Under the pieces are notes generated by a model that saw only the letters and a program-made list of their open reading frames with translations, was not told where the DNA came from and did no database searches. This document shows, in pieces, positions 17,329 through 25,993 of a stretch of DNA of 64,000 bases. This DNA is from Algoriphagus boseongensis (GTDB lineage: Bacteria; Bacteroidota; Bacteroidia; Cytophagales; Cyclobacteriaceae). The DNA lies in assembly GCF_004362805.1 (NCBI RefSeq), contig NZ_SNYF01000009.1, positions 172,622-236,621 of the forward strand, read 5' to 3'. Each line of letters starts with the position of its first letter. The first letter of the stretch is position 1. The translations under genes and the position numbers were made by a program.

Positions 17329-18960
17329 ATGAATTTCCGAATTAAAGCTACTTTCCTTTTCCTTCTATTGGTTTTCCAAGCGTTTTCTTGGAATGCTTTT
17401 GCTCAGCAAAGTTCCACTTTGGAGATCAACCAAGCAGATCTTTTGAGAGGAGCAAATGGTTTTGAGAGACTTTTGGGAAATGTGAAAATGACCCATCAAA
17501 ACTCCCTGATTTATTGTGATTCGGCACATTTTTTCAGAAATGAAAACAGGGCTCAGCTTTTTGGAAACGTGAAAATCGAGGATTTGCAAGATCCAATCGT
17601 TACCACTGGTCGCTATGCCGAGTATGATGGAAATACCAAAATCGCAAAGCTGCGGAACAATGTGCGGTTCACTAATCAGGAAACCACACTGACCACCGAT
17701 TACCTGGATTACAATAGAGAGACAAACATTGCGACCTATTTTAACAAAGGGAAAGTAGTGGATTCGGTAAATGTCCTGACTAGTGAAAGGGGAGTTTATG
17801 AGGTCAATCTGGAGAAAATCACGTTTTTGGATGATGTTGTTTTAGAAAATCCTGACTACACACTGAAGACAGGAAATCTGGAATATTATACCATTCCAAA
17901 AACCTCAGAGACGGTAGGCCTGACCAATATTGTTTCCAAAGAAGGATATACCCTTGATGCCCAAAAGGGGAGTTTTTATGACACCCAGAAAAAGCAATTC
18001 AGATTTTTTGACGGGATTGTGGAAAATGAGACCAGTCGGATCAAGGCCATGGAATTATTCTACGACGAAAACCTGGCCTATTATGAAGGAAAAGAGGATG
18101 TCCGGGTGTTAAATAAGGAAAGAGATGTGGAGGTTTTTGGGGATGAAGGGAAGTATTGGGAGGAGAAAAAATACAGTTTGATATATGGAAATAGTTTGGT
18201 CAGAAGGTATTTCGAAAAGGACACTTTATACCTAGCTGCTGATACTTTGATTTCCCAAGACAGTGAAGCCGATACGGCTAAGTTCCTCCTTGCATTCCAT
18301 AAGATCCGGCTCTTTAAAACTGACTTAGCTGGTATTTCGGATTCCCTGAAATACAATTACTCTGACTCTTCCATCCAGCTTTTCCAAGATCCTGTCCTTT
18401 GGAATAATAAAAGTCAGATTGAGGCGGATACCATGATCTTTTATATAGCAAATGAACAGCTGGATCGGGTGTTTATGAAGGACAAGGCCTTTGCCATCAT
18501 GACAGATACTTTGCTCAATTACAATCAGATGAAGGGCAGGAAAATGACTGGATATTTTAAGGAAGGCCAAATAGAAACCCTACAAGTGGACGGAAATGGG
18601 GAGTCACTTTATTTCGCACTTGAAGCAGATACCTTAACTCAAGGCGTAAATAGAATCCTTAGTGCAAATATCAAAATGGTTTTTAAGGATGGGGCGGTTC
18701 AAAAAGCCAACTTCATGGTGAGGCCTGATGGGAAGTTTACTCCAGTACAAAAGCTAGACGACAAAACCTCCAAACTAGAAGGCTTTCAATGGAGAATTGA
18801 GGAGAAACCGGATAAAGCTACCATAGATGCCTGGAGAAAGGTGGTGGAAATTGATCCGAAAATGAAAAATCTTTTTGATGAGCCTGATGTGAAAATAGAA
18901 ATGCCCACCGAGCGGCAAATTCAGGAAAAACTCAAAAAATCGAATTTGAACTATCCATAA
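17329..18960 (+). CDS. OstA/LptA-like organic solvent tolerance protein
   Basis: The 543-residue protein starts with a signal peptide (FRIKATFLFLLLVFQAFSW, cleavage near AFAQQ). The mature N-terminal half is made of OstA/LptA-type beta-jellyroll units (LLRGANGFERLLGNVKMTHQNSLIYCDSAHFF, then GNVKIEDLQDPIVTTGRYAEYDG), the fold that carries lipopolysaccharide across the periplasm. Bacteroidota encode such long OstA-like proteins; an LPS transport role is inferred from the fold. The frame is open back to 17233, but the ATG at 17329 directly precedes the signal peptide. It is divergent from tilS. Confidence 0.85.
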   Translation: MNFRIKATFLFLLLVFQAFSWNAFAQQSSTLEINQADLLRGANGFERLLGNVKMTHQNSLIYCDSAHFFRNENRAQLFGNVKIEDLQDPIVTTGRYAEYDGNTKIAKLRNNVRFTNQETTLTTDYLDYNRETNIATYFNKGKVVDSVNVLTSERGVYEVNLEKITFLDDVVLENPDYTLKTGNLEYYTIPKTSETVGLTNIVSKEGYTLDAQKGSFYDTQKKQFRFFDGIVENETSRIKAMELFYDENLAYYEGKEDVRVLNKERDVEVFGDEGKYWEEKKYSLIYGNSLVRRYFEKDTLYLAADTLISQDSEADTAKFLLAFHKIRLFKTDLAGISDSLKYNYSDSSIQLFQDPVLWNNKSQIEADTMIFYIANEQLDRVFMKDKAFAIMTDTLLNYNQMKGRKMTGYFKEGQIETLQVDGNGESLYFALEADTLTQGVNRILSANIKMVFKDGAVQKANFMVRPDGKFTPVQKLDDKTSKLEGFQWRIEEKPDKATIDAWRKVVEIDPKMKNLFDEPDVKIEMPTERQIQEKLKKSNLNYP

Positions 18961-19079
18961 TTGGAATTCGAGAAAGTCAGAATTCAGATTATTTTCCCCT
19001 GGACAGAAATTTTTGAGAAAACCAGTTAAAGGTTAACAACAATTAACCGGGAATTTTATTGTATAGGCAACCAAAAAGA

Positions 19080-19087
19080 TAATTTTG
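19080..19087 (+). promoter_or_regulatory. candidate -7 promoter element (TAATTTTG) for the T9SS cargo gene
   Basis: The octamer matches the Bacteroidota -7 consensus TAnnTTTG. The expected -33 position (19057-19060) reads TATT, a poor match to TTTG, so only half the promoter is convincing. A GGTTAA/TTAACC inverted repeat lies just upstream (19031-19048). The gene starts at 19145. Confidence 0.4.
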
Positions 19088-19144
19088 TACGTATATTAAA
19101 GTCAGGTAATAAACTGATTAAGGGCTTATAGAATAAATCTTTAC

Positions 19145-19855
19145 ATGAAATTCCTCCTCAAATTTTTTATGTCAATCCTATTGACACTGCCCATGGTATC
19201 CTTGGCGCAGGAGGTGGAGGTGCTTAGTGGCCCGGTTGATTTTGGAGGTGAAATTGGAAGTATGCAGAGAAAAACCATACTTCTTCAAAATGGATCCTTA
19301 CAAACAAAAACGTATTTTCTCAAAAGTCTTCGTGGAGGTATAGGCTCTTCCCAAAAGGTTAGAATTTGTATCGGAGATCAGTGCTTTGATCCAAAGAGAG
19401 ATTTAGCGAAAATCAATTTGAAACTAGCCCCAGGTGAAATTTTCACAGATTTGTACCTAGAATTTGAAATGGGGATTACAGAAACAAGAGGAAGTTTTGA
19501 CCTCTTATTTGTGAATGTAGAAAATTTAAGAGACAGTTTCGTCGTTGAAGCTAAGTATGAGGTCAAAGCAGATGGAAAGGAAAATTTCACACATAAGGAT
19601 ATAAAAATCAGTGAAATTTATCCGAACCCTAGCAATAGAGTTGCCCAGTTGGATTATGAATTGGTCAATCCAAAGGCTAAAGCGAAAATCACCATCAATA
19701 GCTTCATTGGTAATCCTATTGCTGAATATGAATTAGATCCTACTCGATCCTCTCTGGTCATAAACGTGACAGACTTTCAGCCGGGGGTTTATTTCTACAC
19801 CCTTTTCGTGGATAACAAAAACGTGGTGACCAAAAAGTTACAGGTTAAGAAGTAA
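19145..19855 (+). CDS. secreted protein with type IX secretion C-terminal sorting domain
   Basis: The 236-residue protein has a signal peptide (LLKFFMSILLTLPMVSLAQ) and a C-terminal type A sorting domain of about 80 residues: ISEIYPNPSNRVAQLDYEL, ITINSFIGNPIAEYEL, FQPGVYFYTLFVDNKN, VTKKLQVKK. This tail directs proteins through the type IX system for release or surface attachment. The mature N-terminal part (about 125 residues) is beta-rich with two cysteines (RICIGDQCFD), perhaps a disulfide, and resembles no enzyme known to me. The protein is unusually small for a T9SS cargo. It sits alone between the OstA-like gene and bamD. Confidence 0.82.
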   Translation: MKFLLKFFMSILLTLPMVSLAQEVEVLSGPVDFGGEIGSMQRKTILLQNGSLQTKTYFLKSLRGGIGSSQKVRICIGDQCFDPKRDLAKINLKLAPGEIFTDLYLEFEMGITETRGSFDLLFVNVENLRDSFVVEAKYEVKADGKENFTHKDIKISEIYPNPSNRVAQLDYELVNPKAKAKITINSFIGNPIAEYELDPTRSSLVINVTDFQPGVYFYTLFVDNKNVVTKKLQVKK

Positions 19856-19876
19856 GGTTCCCTCTCCTCCAATTTC

Positions 19877-19907
19877 CTTGAATCAAAATAAATTTCCCGT
19901 ATATTTG
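19877..19907 (+). promoter_or_regulatory. Bacteroidota-type promoter of the bamD operon
   Basis: CTTG at 19877-19880, exactly 19 bases, then TATATTTG at 19900-19907: three of four -33 bases and a perfect -7 (TAnnTTTG). The first ATG of bamD (19919) begins 12 bases after the -7 end, so the mRNA would have almost no leader. Confidence 0.7.
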
Positions 19908-19918
19908 CGGTCTTGTAA

Positions 19919-20812
19919 ATGAAAATGCAGTACAAATCCCTCTTTCTATTTCTTCTAGTTCTTATTGCCTCCTCTTGTGGACCATTCAACAAGTTGGAGA
20001 AGAGTACCAACTGGGAGGAGCTTTACAATGGTGCCAACCGATATTATCAAGAAGGGGAGTACAATAAAGCGATCATTCTTTACGACAAGGTTCTTCCAGT
20101 AATTAAAGGTTCTGAGAAGGCAGAAATGGCAGAGTATAACTACGCCAATTGCCATTTCAAGACTAAGAGATATATCGAGGCTGCAGGTTATTTCAATAAT
20201 TTTTATCGAACCTACAATAGAAGTCCATTGGCGGAGGAAGCACTTTTCATGCATGCTTATTCTCTTTATTTGGATTCGCCAGATTACAATTTGGATCAGC
20301 AAAGCAGCCAAGAAGCAGTAGCAGCTATTCAGCAGTTTGTAACCAGATTTCCGGGTTCCGCTAGCTACGAAAGAGCCATGAGCATGCTTCAGGATTTGGA
20401 ACAGCGTTTTGAACTGAAATCTTACAATGAGTCCAAAATGTATTATCGCTTAAAAGATGGATTGTATCCGGGCGATTTCTATAGGGCTTGTATTATCAAC
20501 TTCCAGAATTTCACCAAGGACTATCCTGAGAGTAAGTACAATGAAGAGCTTTCTTATCTTTTGGTGGAAGTGGCTTTTGGATATGCCAAAAACAGCGCGT
20601 TTGACAAAAAAGAAGATCGTTTAAACGATGCCATTAAATTCGCCAATAATTTCTACAGAAGATATCCAAATAGCGGTTACACGGTAGAGGTTAAAAAATT
20701 TGAGAATCAGACTCGAGAAGAGTTTGAAGCTCACATGAAGTTGAAAAAGGAATATAATGAACGTCTTGCAGCTCAAAATGAAAGAGCTCCAGAGACACAA
20801 GAAAATAAATAA
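19919..20812 (+). CDS. bamD: outer membrane protein assembly factor BamD (lipoprotein)
   Basis: BamD is the essential lipoprotein of the BAM complex, which inserts beta-barrels into the outer membrane. The 297-residue protein has a lipoprotein signal (FLLVLIASSC, Cys20 from the first ATG) and TPR-like helical repeats: YQEGEYNKAIILYDKVLP, AEYNYANCHFKTKRYIEAAGYFNNFYRTYNRSPLAEEALFMHAYSLY, and RACIINFQNFTKDYPESKYNEE. An in-frame ATG at 19925 is equally possible. It heads a conserved cluster with rpoZ, coaBC, DUF4835 and recN. The C-terminus is charged and probably disordered. Confidence 0.92.
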   Translation: MKMQYKSLFLFLLVLIASSCGPFNKLEKSTNWEELYNGANRYYQEGEYNKAIILYDKVLPVIKGSEKAEMAEYNYANCHFKTKRYIEAAGYFNNFYRTYNRSPLAEEALFMHAYSLYLDSPDYNLDQQSSQEAVAAIQQFVTRFPGSASYERAMSMLQDLEQRFELKSYNESKMYYRLKDGLYPGDFYRACIINFQNFTKDYPESKYNEELSYLLVEVAFGYAKNSAFDKKEDRLNDAIKFANNFYRRYPNSGYTVEVKKFENQTREEFEAHMKLKKEYNERLAAQNERAPETQENK

Positions 20813-20836
20813 CAAAGAAAATTAAATCTAGAAGAT

Positions 20837-21151
20837 ATGGCTATCAACCCATCCATTATTACGCGTGATTTGGATAAAGTGGCAGAAACCACTGGAAACA
20901 TTTATGAATCAATCCATATCATTGGACAGCGCGCTAAGCAGATTTCAACTAATCTGAAAGAAGAGTTGAATACTAAACTTTCTGAATTTGCTTCTACTGT
21001 AGACAACTTGGAAGAAGTATTCGAAAACAAGGAGCAAATTGAAATCTCCAAGTTTTACGAAAGAATGCCAAAGCCTTCTACACTTGCCATGGAAGAATTT
21101 ATGGAAGGAAAGGTTTATTATAGATTCCCAGAACAGGAATCTGCAGAATAA
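20837..21151 (+). CDS. rpoZ: DNA-directed RNA polymerase omega subunit (Rpb6/RpoZ family)
   Basis: The 104-residue protein shows the omega/Rpb6 pattern: IITRDLDKVAETTGNIYESIHIIGQRAKQI, in which a family Arg-Ala-Lys stretch (QRAKQI) contacts the beta' subunit. Omega helps fold and assemble RNA polymerase. Bacteroidota omega is longer than the E. coli one (91 residues) and ends in an acidic tail, as here. The gene lies 24 bases after bamD and 5 bases before coaBC. Confidence 0.9.
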   Translation: MAINPSIITRDLDKVAETTGNIYESIHIIGQRAKQISTNLKEELNTKLSEFASTVDNLEEVFENKEQIEISKFYERMPKPSTLAMEEFMEGKVYYRFPEQESAE

Positions 21152-21156
21152 TCCCA

Positions 21157-22365
21157 ATGAACTTAAAGGGAAAGCGGATTCTTCTTGGCGTTACGGGCAG
21201 TATTGCTGCCTACAAATCAGCGCTATTAACCCGCCTACTCATCAAATCCGGAGCAGAAGTGCAAATTATCATGAGCGCTTCTGCTCTTGATTTTATTACC
21301 CCTCTGACACTTTCTACCCTTTCCAAAAATCCAGTTCACTCTGAATTTTCTAACAAGAAAACAGGAGAATGGACCAATCACGTTGAGTTGGGTTTATGGG
21401 CTGATCTTTTTATCGTAGCTCCCGCCAGTGCAAATACCCTTGGCAAATTCGCCAATGGAATTTGTGACAACCTGCTTACAGCAACCTATCTATCAGCCAG
21501 ATGTCCGGTGATGGTTGCCCCAGCGATGGATTTGGACATGTACCAGCATCCCTCAGTTAAGAATAATCTCAAGAAACTTTCTTCTTTCGGAAATATTGTC
21601 CTTGAAGCAGAATCTGGGGAATTAGCCAGTGGGCTTTCCGGTCAGGGAAGAATGATGGAGCCCGAACATATTTTAGCCGAAGTATTCGATTTTTTTTCCA
21701 AGAAAAATGACTTCTCAGGTAGAAAAGTCCTGATCACACTTGGTCCTACTCAGGAGGCAATTGACCCAGTCAGATTTATCAGTAATCATTCCAGCGGGAA
21801 AATGGGTTTTGCCATTGCAAAGGCTTTTCAGCAAAGAGGTGCAGAAGTTTTTGTCATTGCCGGTCCAGTTGCCTTAGATTTGAGTCAAAAGGGATTCCAG
21901 GTGACTCATGTTTCCTCTGCAAAGGAAATGTATGCTGCAGCTGCAAAACTCCATGCTAATATCGATATCTGCGTTTTTTCTGCTGCAGTAGCTGACTATG
22001 CTCCCCTTGAAGCAGCTCCTGAAAAAATCAAAAAGCAAGATGCGGAACTCACCCTAAAAATGGTCAAAAACGTGGATATAGCGTTTGAATTGGGGAAATT
22101 GAAAAGGCAGAATCAAATCCATGTGGGCTTTGCCTTGGAAACCGAAAATGAAGAATTCCACGCAAAGGCTAAATTGGATAAGAAAAACTTTGATTTGATC
22201 GTTTTAAATTCCGCTAGAGAAGAAGGCGCTGGTTTCAGACATGATACCAATCGAGTGAAGATTTTTCATCGAGATGGAAAAACCTTTCATTCAGAATTGG
22301 CTCTTAAATCAGAAATTGCAGAACTGATTCTCGATGAAGTAAAAAAAGCTCCGGTTTGGATATGA
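21157..22365 (+). CDS. coaBC: bifunctional phosphopantothenoylcysteine decarboxylase/phosphopantothenate-cysteine ligase
   Basis: It carries out two consecutive steps of coenzyme A synthesis. The CoaC half (about 1-180) has the flavoprotein start GKRILLGVTGSIAAYKSALL, the active-site histidine in NHVELGLWAD, APASANTLGKFANGICDNLL, and APAMDLDMY, where the usual motif is PAMNxxM; Asp replaces Asn here. The CoaB half (about 185-402) has VLITLGPTQEAIDPVRFISNHSSGKMG, SAAVADYAP, and FALETENEEFHAKAKLDKKNFDLIVLN. The length (402) is normal. It follows rpoZ at 5 bases. Confidence 0.94.
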   Translation: MNLKGKRILLGVTGSIAAYKSALLTRLLIKSGAEVQIIMSASALDFITPLTLSTLSKNPVHSEFSNKKTGEWTNHVELGLWADLFIVAPASANTLGKFANGICDNLLTATYLSARCPVMVAPAMDLDMYQHPSVKNNLKKLSSFGNIVLEAESGELASGLSGQGRMMEPEHILAEVFDFFSKKNDFSGRKVLITLGPTQEAIDPVRFISNHSSGKMGFAIAKAFQQRGAEVFVIAGPVALDLSQKGFQVTHVSSAKEMYAAAAKLHANIDICVFSAAVADYAPLEAAPEKIKKQDAELTLKMVKNVDIAFELGKLKRQNQIHVGFALETENEEFHAKAKLDKKNFDLIVLNSAREEGAGFRHDTNRVKIFHRDGKTFHSELALKSEIAELILDEVKKAPVWI

Positions 22366-22393
22366 CCAACCTAATTTTCCTTAGTTTAGATTT

Positions 22394-23296
22394 ATGAGGA
22401 AGCTTTGTCTTTTATTTTTCTTGGTTTTGAATTTTACAGCTCTTGAAGCTCAGGAGCTGAACTTCTCAGTAATCATCAATAGTGATCGTTCCCGTTTCCA
22501 AAACACGGATATTTTTAATCAGATGAAAAATAACTTCCAGCAGTTTTTGAATGGAAGATCATGGACGACAGATGAATTTCGCCCGGAGGAAAGAATAAAA
22601 GGGAATCTACTGATTACCATCAATGATGTTCCTCAGGTTGGGATTTACAATGCCACAGTTCAGATTCAAGTGGTCAGGCCTATTTATGGGACCAATTATG
22701 AGTCCTTGGTTTTCAATTTTGCGGACCGAAATTGGACTTTTGAATATATCGAGTCTCAACCTTTAGAATTTAACAGGTTTACTTTTTTAAATAATATCAG
22801 CTCCCTTTTGGCCTTTTATGCTCATATCGCTTTGGGGATAGATTATGACTCTTTTTCCAACCGTGGAGGCAATCCATTTTTCGAAGTGGCTAATGATATT
22901 GTAAATAATGCCCAGCAATCTGGAAGACCGGGCTGGGTTCAGAATCCCAACGATCGAAGAAGCCGATATTGGTTGATTAATGATATTTTCGTTTCTCCGA
23001 TTTATTCCCCGATCAGGGATGCTTATTACCTCTATCATCGACAGGGAATGGACTTGGTTCAGGTCGACCCTGAAACGGCCTATAAAAATATCCTGGAAGC
23101 CATTCGTTTGGTGGCAGAGGCCAATAGACTTCAGCCCAATGGGATTTTTACTATTTCCTTTATGGATGCAAAAAGCGATGAAATTTCCCAAATTCTGAAA
23201 AATGCCCCATTTGAAATAAAGGAAGAGGCTGTCAAACTTCTTTTGGAGGTGGATCCAAACAATGCCAAAAAGTATAATGAGCTACTGAGAAGCTAA
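22394..23296 (+). CDS. DUF4835-family exported protein
   Basis: The 300-residue protein has a signal peptide (LCLLFFLVLNFTALEAQ) and the DUF4835 pattern: ELNFSVIINSDRSRFQNTDIFNQMKNNFQQFLNGRSWT, then RIKGNLLITINDVP and NISSLLAFYAHIALGIDYDSFSNRGG. This family is nearly always placed between coaBC and recN in Bacteroidota; its role is unknown, perhaps in the envelope near the BAM complex. It lies 28 bases after coaBC. Confidence 0.9.
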   Translation: MRKLCLLFFLVLNFTALEAQELNFSVIINSDRSRFQNTDIFNQMKNNFQQFLNGRSWTTDEFRPEERIKGNLLITINDVPQVGIYNATVQIQVVRPIYGTNYESLVFNFADRNWTFEYIESQPLEFNRFTFLNNISSLLAFYAHIALGIDYDSFSNRGGNPFFEVANDIVNNAQQSGRPGWVQNPNDRRSRYWLINDIFVSPIYSPIRDAYYLYHRQGMDLVQVDPETAYKNILEAIRLVAEANRLQPNGIFTISFMDAKSDEISQILKNAPFEIKEEAVKLLLEVDPNNAKKYNELLRS

Positions 23297-23335
23297 GCTT
23301 GATTTTTTTAGCTTTGCCCTATAGCTTTTATCTCT

Positions 23336-24988
23336 ATGCTTCGATCGCTTAGTATTTCCAACTACGCACTTATTGACCAATTAAACATGCAGCCCAGCCA
23401 GGGATTGAGCATGATTACCGGTGAAACTGGAGCAGGTAAATCCATTATGCTTGGGGCAGTAGGCTTGCTTTTGGGTAATCGGGCTGATACTAAAGCCCTT
23501 CTCCATGAAGAGAAAAAATGCGTGGTTGAGGGAATCTTTGAGGTGAAAGAATACGGATTGAAAGGATTTTTTGAAGAAAATGAACTGGACTACGAAGATA
23601 TCTGCATCATCCGAAGAGAAATCAGTCCCGGCGGAAAATCCCGCTCTTTTGTAAATGATACCCCAGTTTTACTGGATACTTTAAAAGCATTGGGTGCTCA
23701 GTTGATGGACGTCCATTCTCAGCACGATACCTTGTTATTAGGAGAAGGTGCTTATCAACTGAATTTGGTGGATGCTTTTTCCCAATCTTACCCAGAAGTG
23801 CAAGCCTACCATTCCGCCTTTCAATCCTTTAAAAAGGCAAAAAAGAACTTCCAAGAGCTCAAGCAAAGAGCCCTTGAATTGCAAAAGGAGGCTGATTTCA
23901 ATCAGTTCCTCTTGGATGAGTTGAGTGGCTTGACTTTGGTAGCTGGGGAGCAAAGCGAGTTGGAATCCAACCAGGAAGTCTTGGAAAATGCTGAGGAGAT
24001 CAAGTTGAAAATCAATGAGATTTTAGCGCTTTTTCAAGATGATCAATTTGGTGCTATCCAAGGTTTGGGTCAAATCCAACAGGGATTACAAGGGCTAGAG
24101 CGGCTAGCTCATAAATTTTCTCCATTGCGAGAGCGATTTCAATCCGTCTTCATCGAATTGAAAGACATCATGGATTCACTTGGAGATGAAGAGAGCAAAG
24201 TGGAGGTAGACTTTGGCAAGCTGGATGAAATACGGGACCGACTAAGTAAAATTTATCAGCTTCAGAAAAAGCATGGTGTAGGGACCGTGGAGGAGTTGAT
24301 GGAAATTGAATCTCAACTGGCGGATAAAGTTTTTAAGTTTCAAAATTTGGATGAAAGCTTGGCGAATGCGGAAAATGCTTTTCAAAAAGCCGAAAAAGAA
24401 ATGCTGGAAGTCGGAGATGTTCTGAGCAAAAAAAGGCGAGCCTGCTTTACTGAATTTGAAAAAGCTCTGGAATCCCTTCTTGCTGGTTTGGGTATGGAGA
24501 ATGCCAGAGTGAAGTTTGAACGAAAGGAAATTTCTCCTTCGCCTAACGGACTGGATGAGGTGGAAATCCTTTTTTCCGCAAATAAAGGTTCTCAACCCCA
24601 GCCTTTGAAAAAGGTGGCTTCTGGAGGGGAATTTTCCAGATTGCTTTTTGCGATTAAGTATTTAATGGCAGATAAGATGGCTCTTCCTACTTTGATTTTT
24701 GACGAAATTGATACGGGGATTTCCGGAGAAGTTGCCCTTCAGATGGTGCGGATGATGAAGGAAATTGCTAGGAAGCATCAGGTTATTTGCATTACTCATT
24801 TACCTCAAGTTGCTGCAAAAGGAGAGCTTCATTACTTTGTTTACAAGGATAATTCTTCCGAAAAAACGATCAGTAAAATCAAATTATTGAATGAAAAAGA
24901 GCGGGTTGAGGAGCTTTCCAAAATGATTGCCGGAGCAAATCCTTCCGCCTCGGCTGTGGAAAGTGCCAAAGAGCTCCTCGCCAATTGA
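23336..24988 (+). CDS. recN: DNA repair protein RecN
   Basis: RecN is an SMC-like ATPase that brings broken DNA ends together in double-strand break repair. The 550-residue protein has Walker A GETGAGKS (29-36), a long coiled coil (about 155-380), the ABC signature region KKVASGGEFSRLLFAIKY, Walker B LPTLIFDEIDTGISGEVA, and the ITHLPQVAA histidine switch. Length is typical. A -7-like TAGCTTTG lies at 23309-23316, 20 bases before the ATG, so it may have its own start besides the bamD operon. Confidence 0.95.
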   Translation: MLRSLSISNYALIDQLNMQPSQGLSMITGETGAGKSIMLGAVGLLLGNRADTKALLHEEKKCVVEGIFEVKEYGLKGFFEENELDYEDICIIRREISPGGKSRSFVNDTPVLLDTLKALGAQLMDVHSQHDTLLLGEGAYQLNLVDAFSQSYPEVQAYHSAFQSFKKAKKNFQELKQRALELQKEADFNQFLLDELSGLTLVAGEQSELESNQEVLENAEEIKLKINEILALFQDDQFGAIQGLGQIQQGLQGLERLAHKFSPLRERFQSVFIELKDIMDSLGDEESKVEVDFGKLDEIRDRLSKIYQLQKKHGVGTVEELMEIESQLADKVFKFQNLDESLANAENAFQKAEKEMLEVGDVLSKKRRACFTEFEKALESLLAGLGMENARVKFERKEISPSPNGLDEVEILFSANKGSQPQPLKKVASGGEFSRLLFAIKYLMADKMALPTLIFDEIDTGISGEVALQMVRMMKEIARKHQVICITHLPQVAAKGELHYFVYKDNSSEKTISKIKLLNEKERVEELSKMIAGANPSASAVESAKELLAN

Positions 24989-25049
24989 CCGGGTACTGAC
25001 GAATTTTCTCTATTTTTACCCGAGTTTTTGAAATCAATCCAATAGCTAT

Positions 25050-25865
25050 ATGCCAGAAAATTTGCTTAAAGGAAAAGTAGGGATCATCACCGGAGCACTA
25101 GACGAGAATTCAATTGCCTGGAAAACCGCCCTAAAAGTTAAAGAACAGGGAGGTCGATTCGTACTGACCAATGCTCCAATCGCGATGAGGATGGGGGCAA
25201 TCAATGAATTAGCCCAAGAATGTAATACAATAGTGGTACCTGCTGATGCTACTTCAGTAGAAGACATCGAAAAGCTTTATGCTGAAGCAAAAGAGTTTCT
25301 TGGTGGAAATTTTGACTTCCTACTTCATTCAATCGGCATGTCTCCAAACATCAGAAAAGGAAGATCATACGGAGATCTGAATTACGATTGGGCGATGAAA
25401 TCCTACGATGTTTCTGCCATTTCTTTCCACAAAATGATGCACGTAGCCGAAAAAATGGATGCCATGAACGAGTGGGGATCTATTGTAGGCCTGTCTTACA
25501 TTGCCGCTCAGCGAGTATATCCATTCTACACTGATATGGCTGATGCCAAAGCTCTTTTGGAGAGCATTGCAAGAGGCTATGGCTATCGCTACGGAAAGCT
25601 GAAAAAAGTGAGGGTAAACACCATTTCTCAGTCTCCGACCAAAACCACAGCAGGCACTGGCATCGGAGGGTTTGATTCCTTCTTCAACTTTGCTGAGGCC
25701 ATGTCTCCATTAGGAAATGCATCTGCAGATGCATGTGCTGATTACATTGTGACCATGTTCTCTGATTTGACACGAATGGTTACCATGCAGAACTTATTCC
25801 ATGATGGAGGTTATTCCTTCACAGGGATTTCAGAAGAAATGATGGATCAATTCAAAGATCTTTAA
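25050..25865 (+). CDS. fabI: enoyl-[acyl-carrier-protein] reductase (NADH)
   Basis: FabI reduces trans-2-enoyl-ACP, the last step of each fatty-acid elongation round. The 271-residue SDR protein has the FabI-type cofactor motif GALDENSIAWKTA in place of the usual glycine-rich loop, LLHSIGMSPN, and the catalytic pair Tyr160-x6-Lys167 (FYTDMADAK) with Tyr150 before it. Length is typical. It is single-gene, with a strong intrinsic terminator 18 bases after the stop codon. Confidence 0.95.
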   Translation: MPENLLKGKVGIITGALDENSIAWKTALKVKEQGGRFVLTNAPIAMRMGAINELAQECNTIVVPADATSVEDIEKLYAEAKEFLGGNFDFLLHSIGMSPNIRKGRSYGDLNYDWAMKSYDVSAISFHKMMHVAEKMDAMNEWGSIVGLSYIAAQRVYPFYTDMADAKALLESIARGYGYRYGKLKKVRVNTISQSPTKTTAGTGIGGFDSFFNFAEAMSPLGNASADACADYIVTMFSDLTRMVTMQNLFHDGGYSFTGISEEMMDQFKDL

Positions 25866-25882
25866 TTCAAAATCATCTAAAG

Positions 25883-25922
25883 GCCCGCCCCGAAAATCTC
25901 GTGGGCGGGCTTTTTCTTTTTC
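25883..25922 (+). terminator. intrinsic terminator of fabI
   Basis: GCCCGCCC at 25883-25890 pairs perfectly with GGGCGGGC at 25903-25910 across a 12-base loop, followed by a T-rich tract (25911-25921). Confidence 0.9.
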
Positions 25923-25993
25923 GGCCATCCCATTCCAGTTTTTTGATTAGGCAATTTGGCTTAACTTATCCTACCAAAGAAACCACCAAGCTT

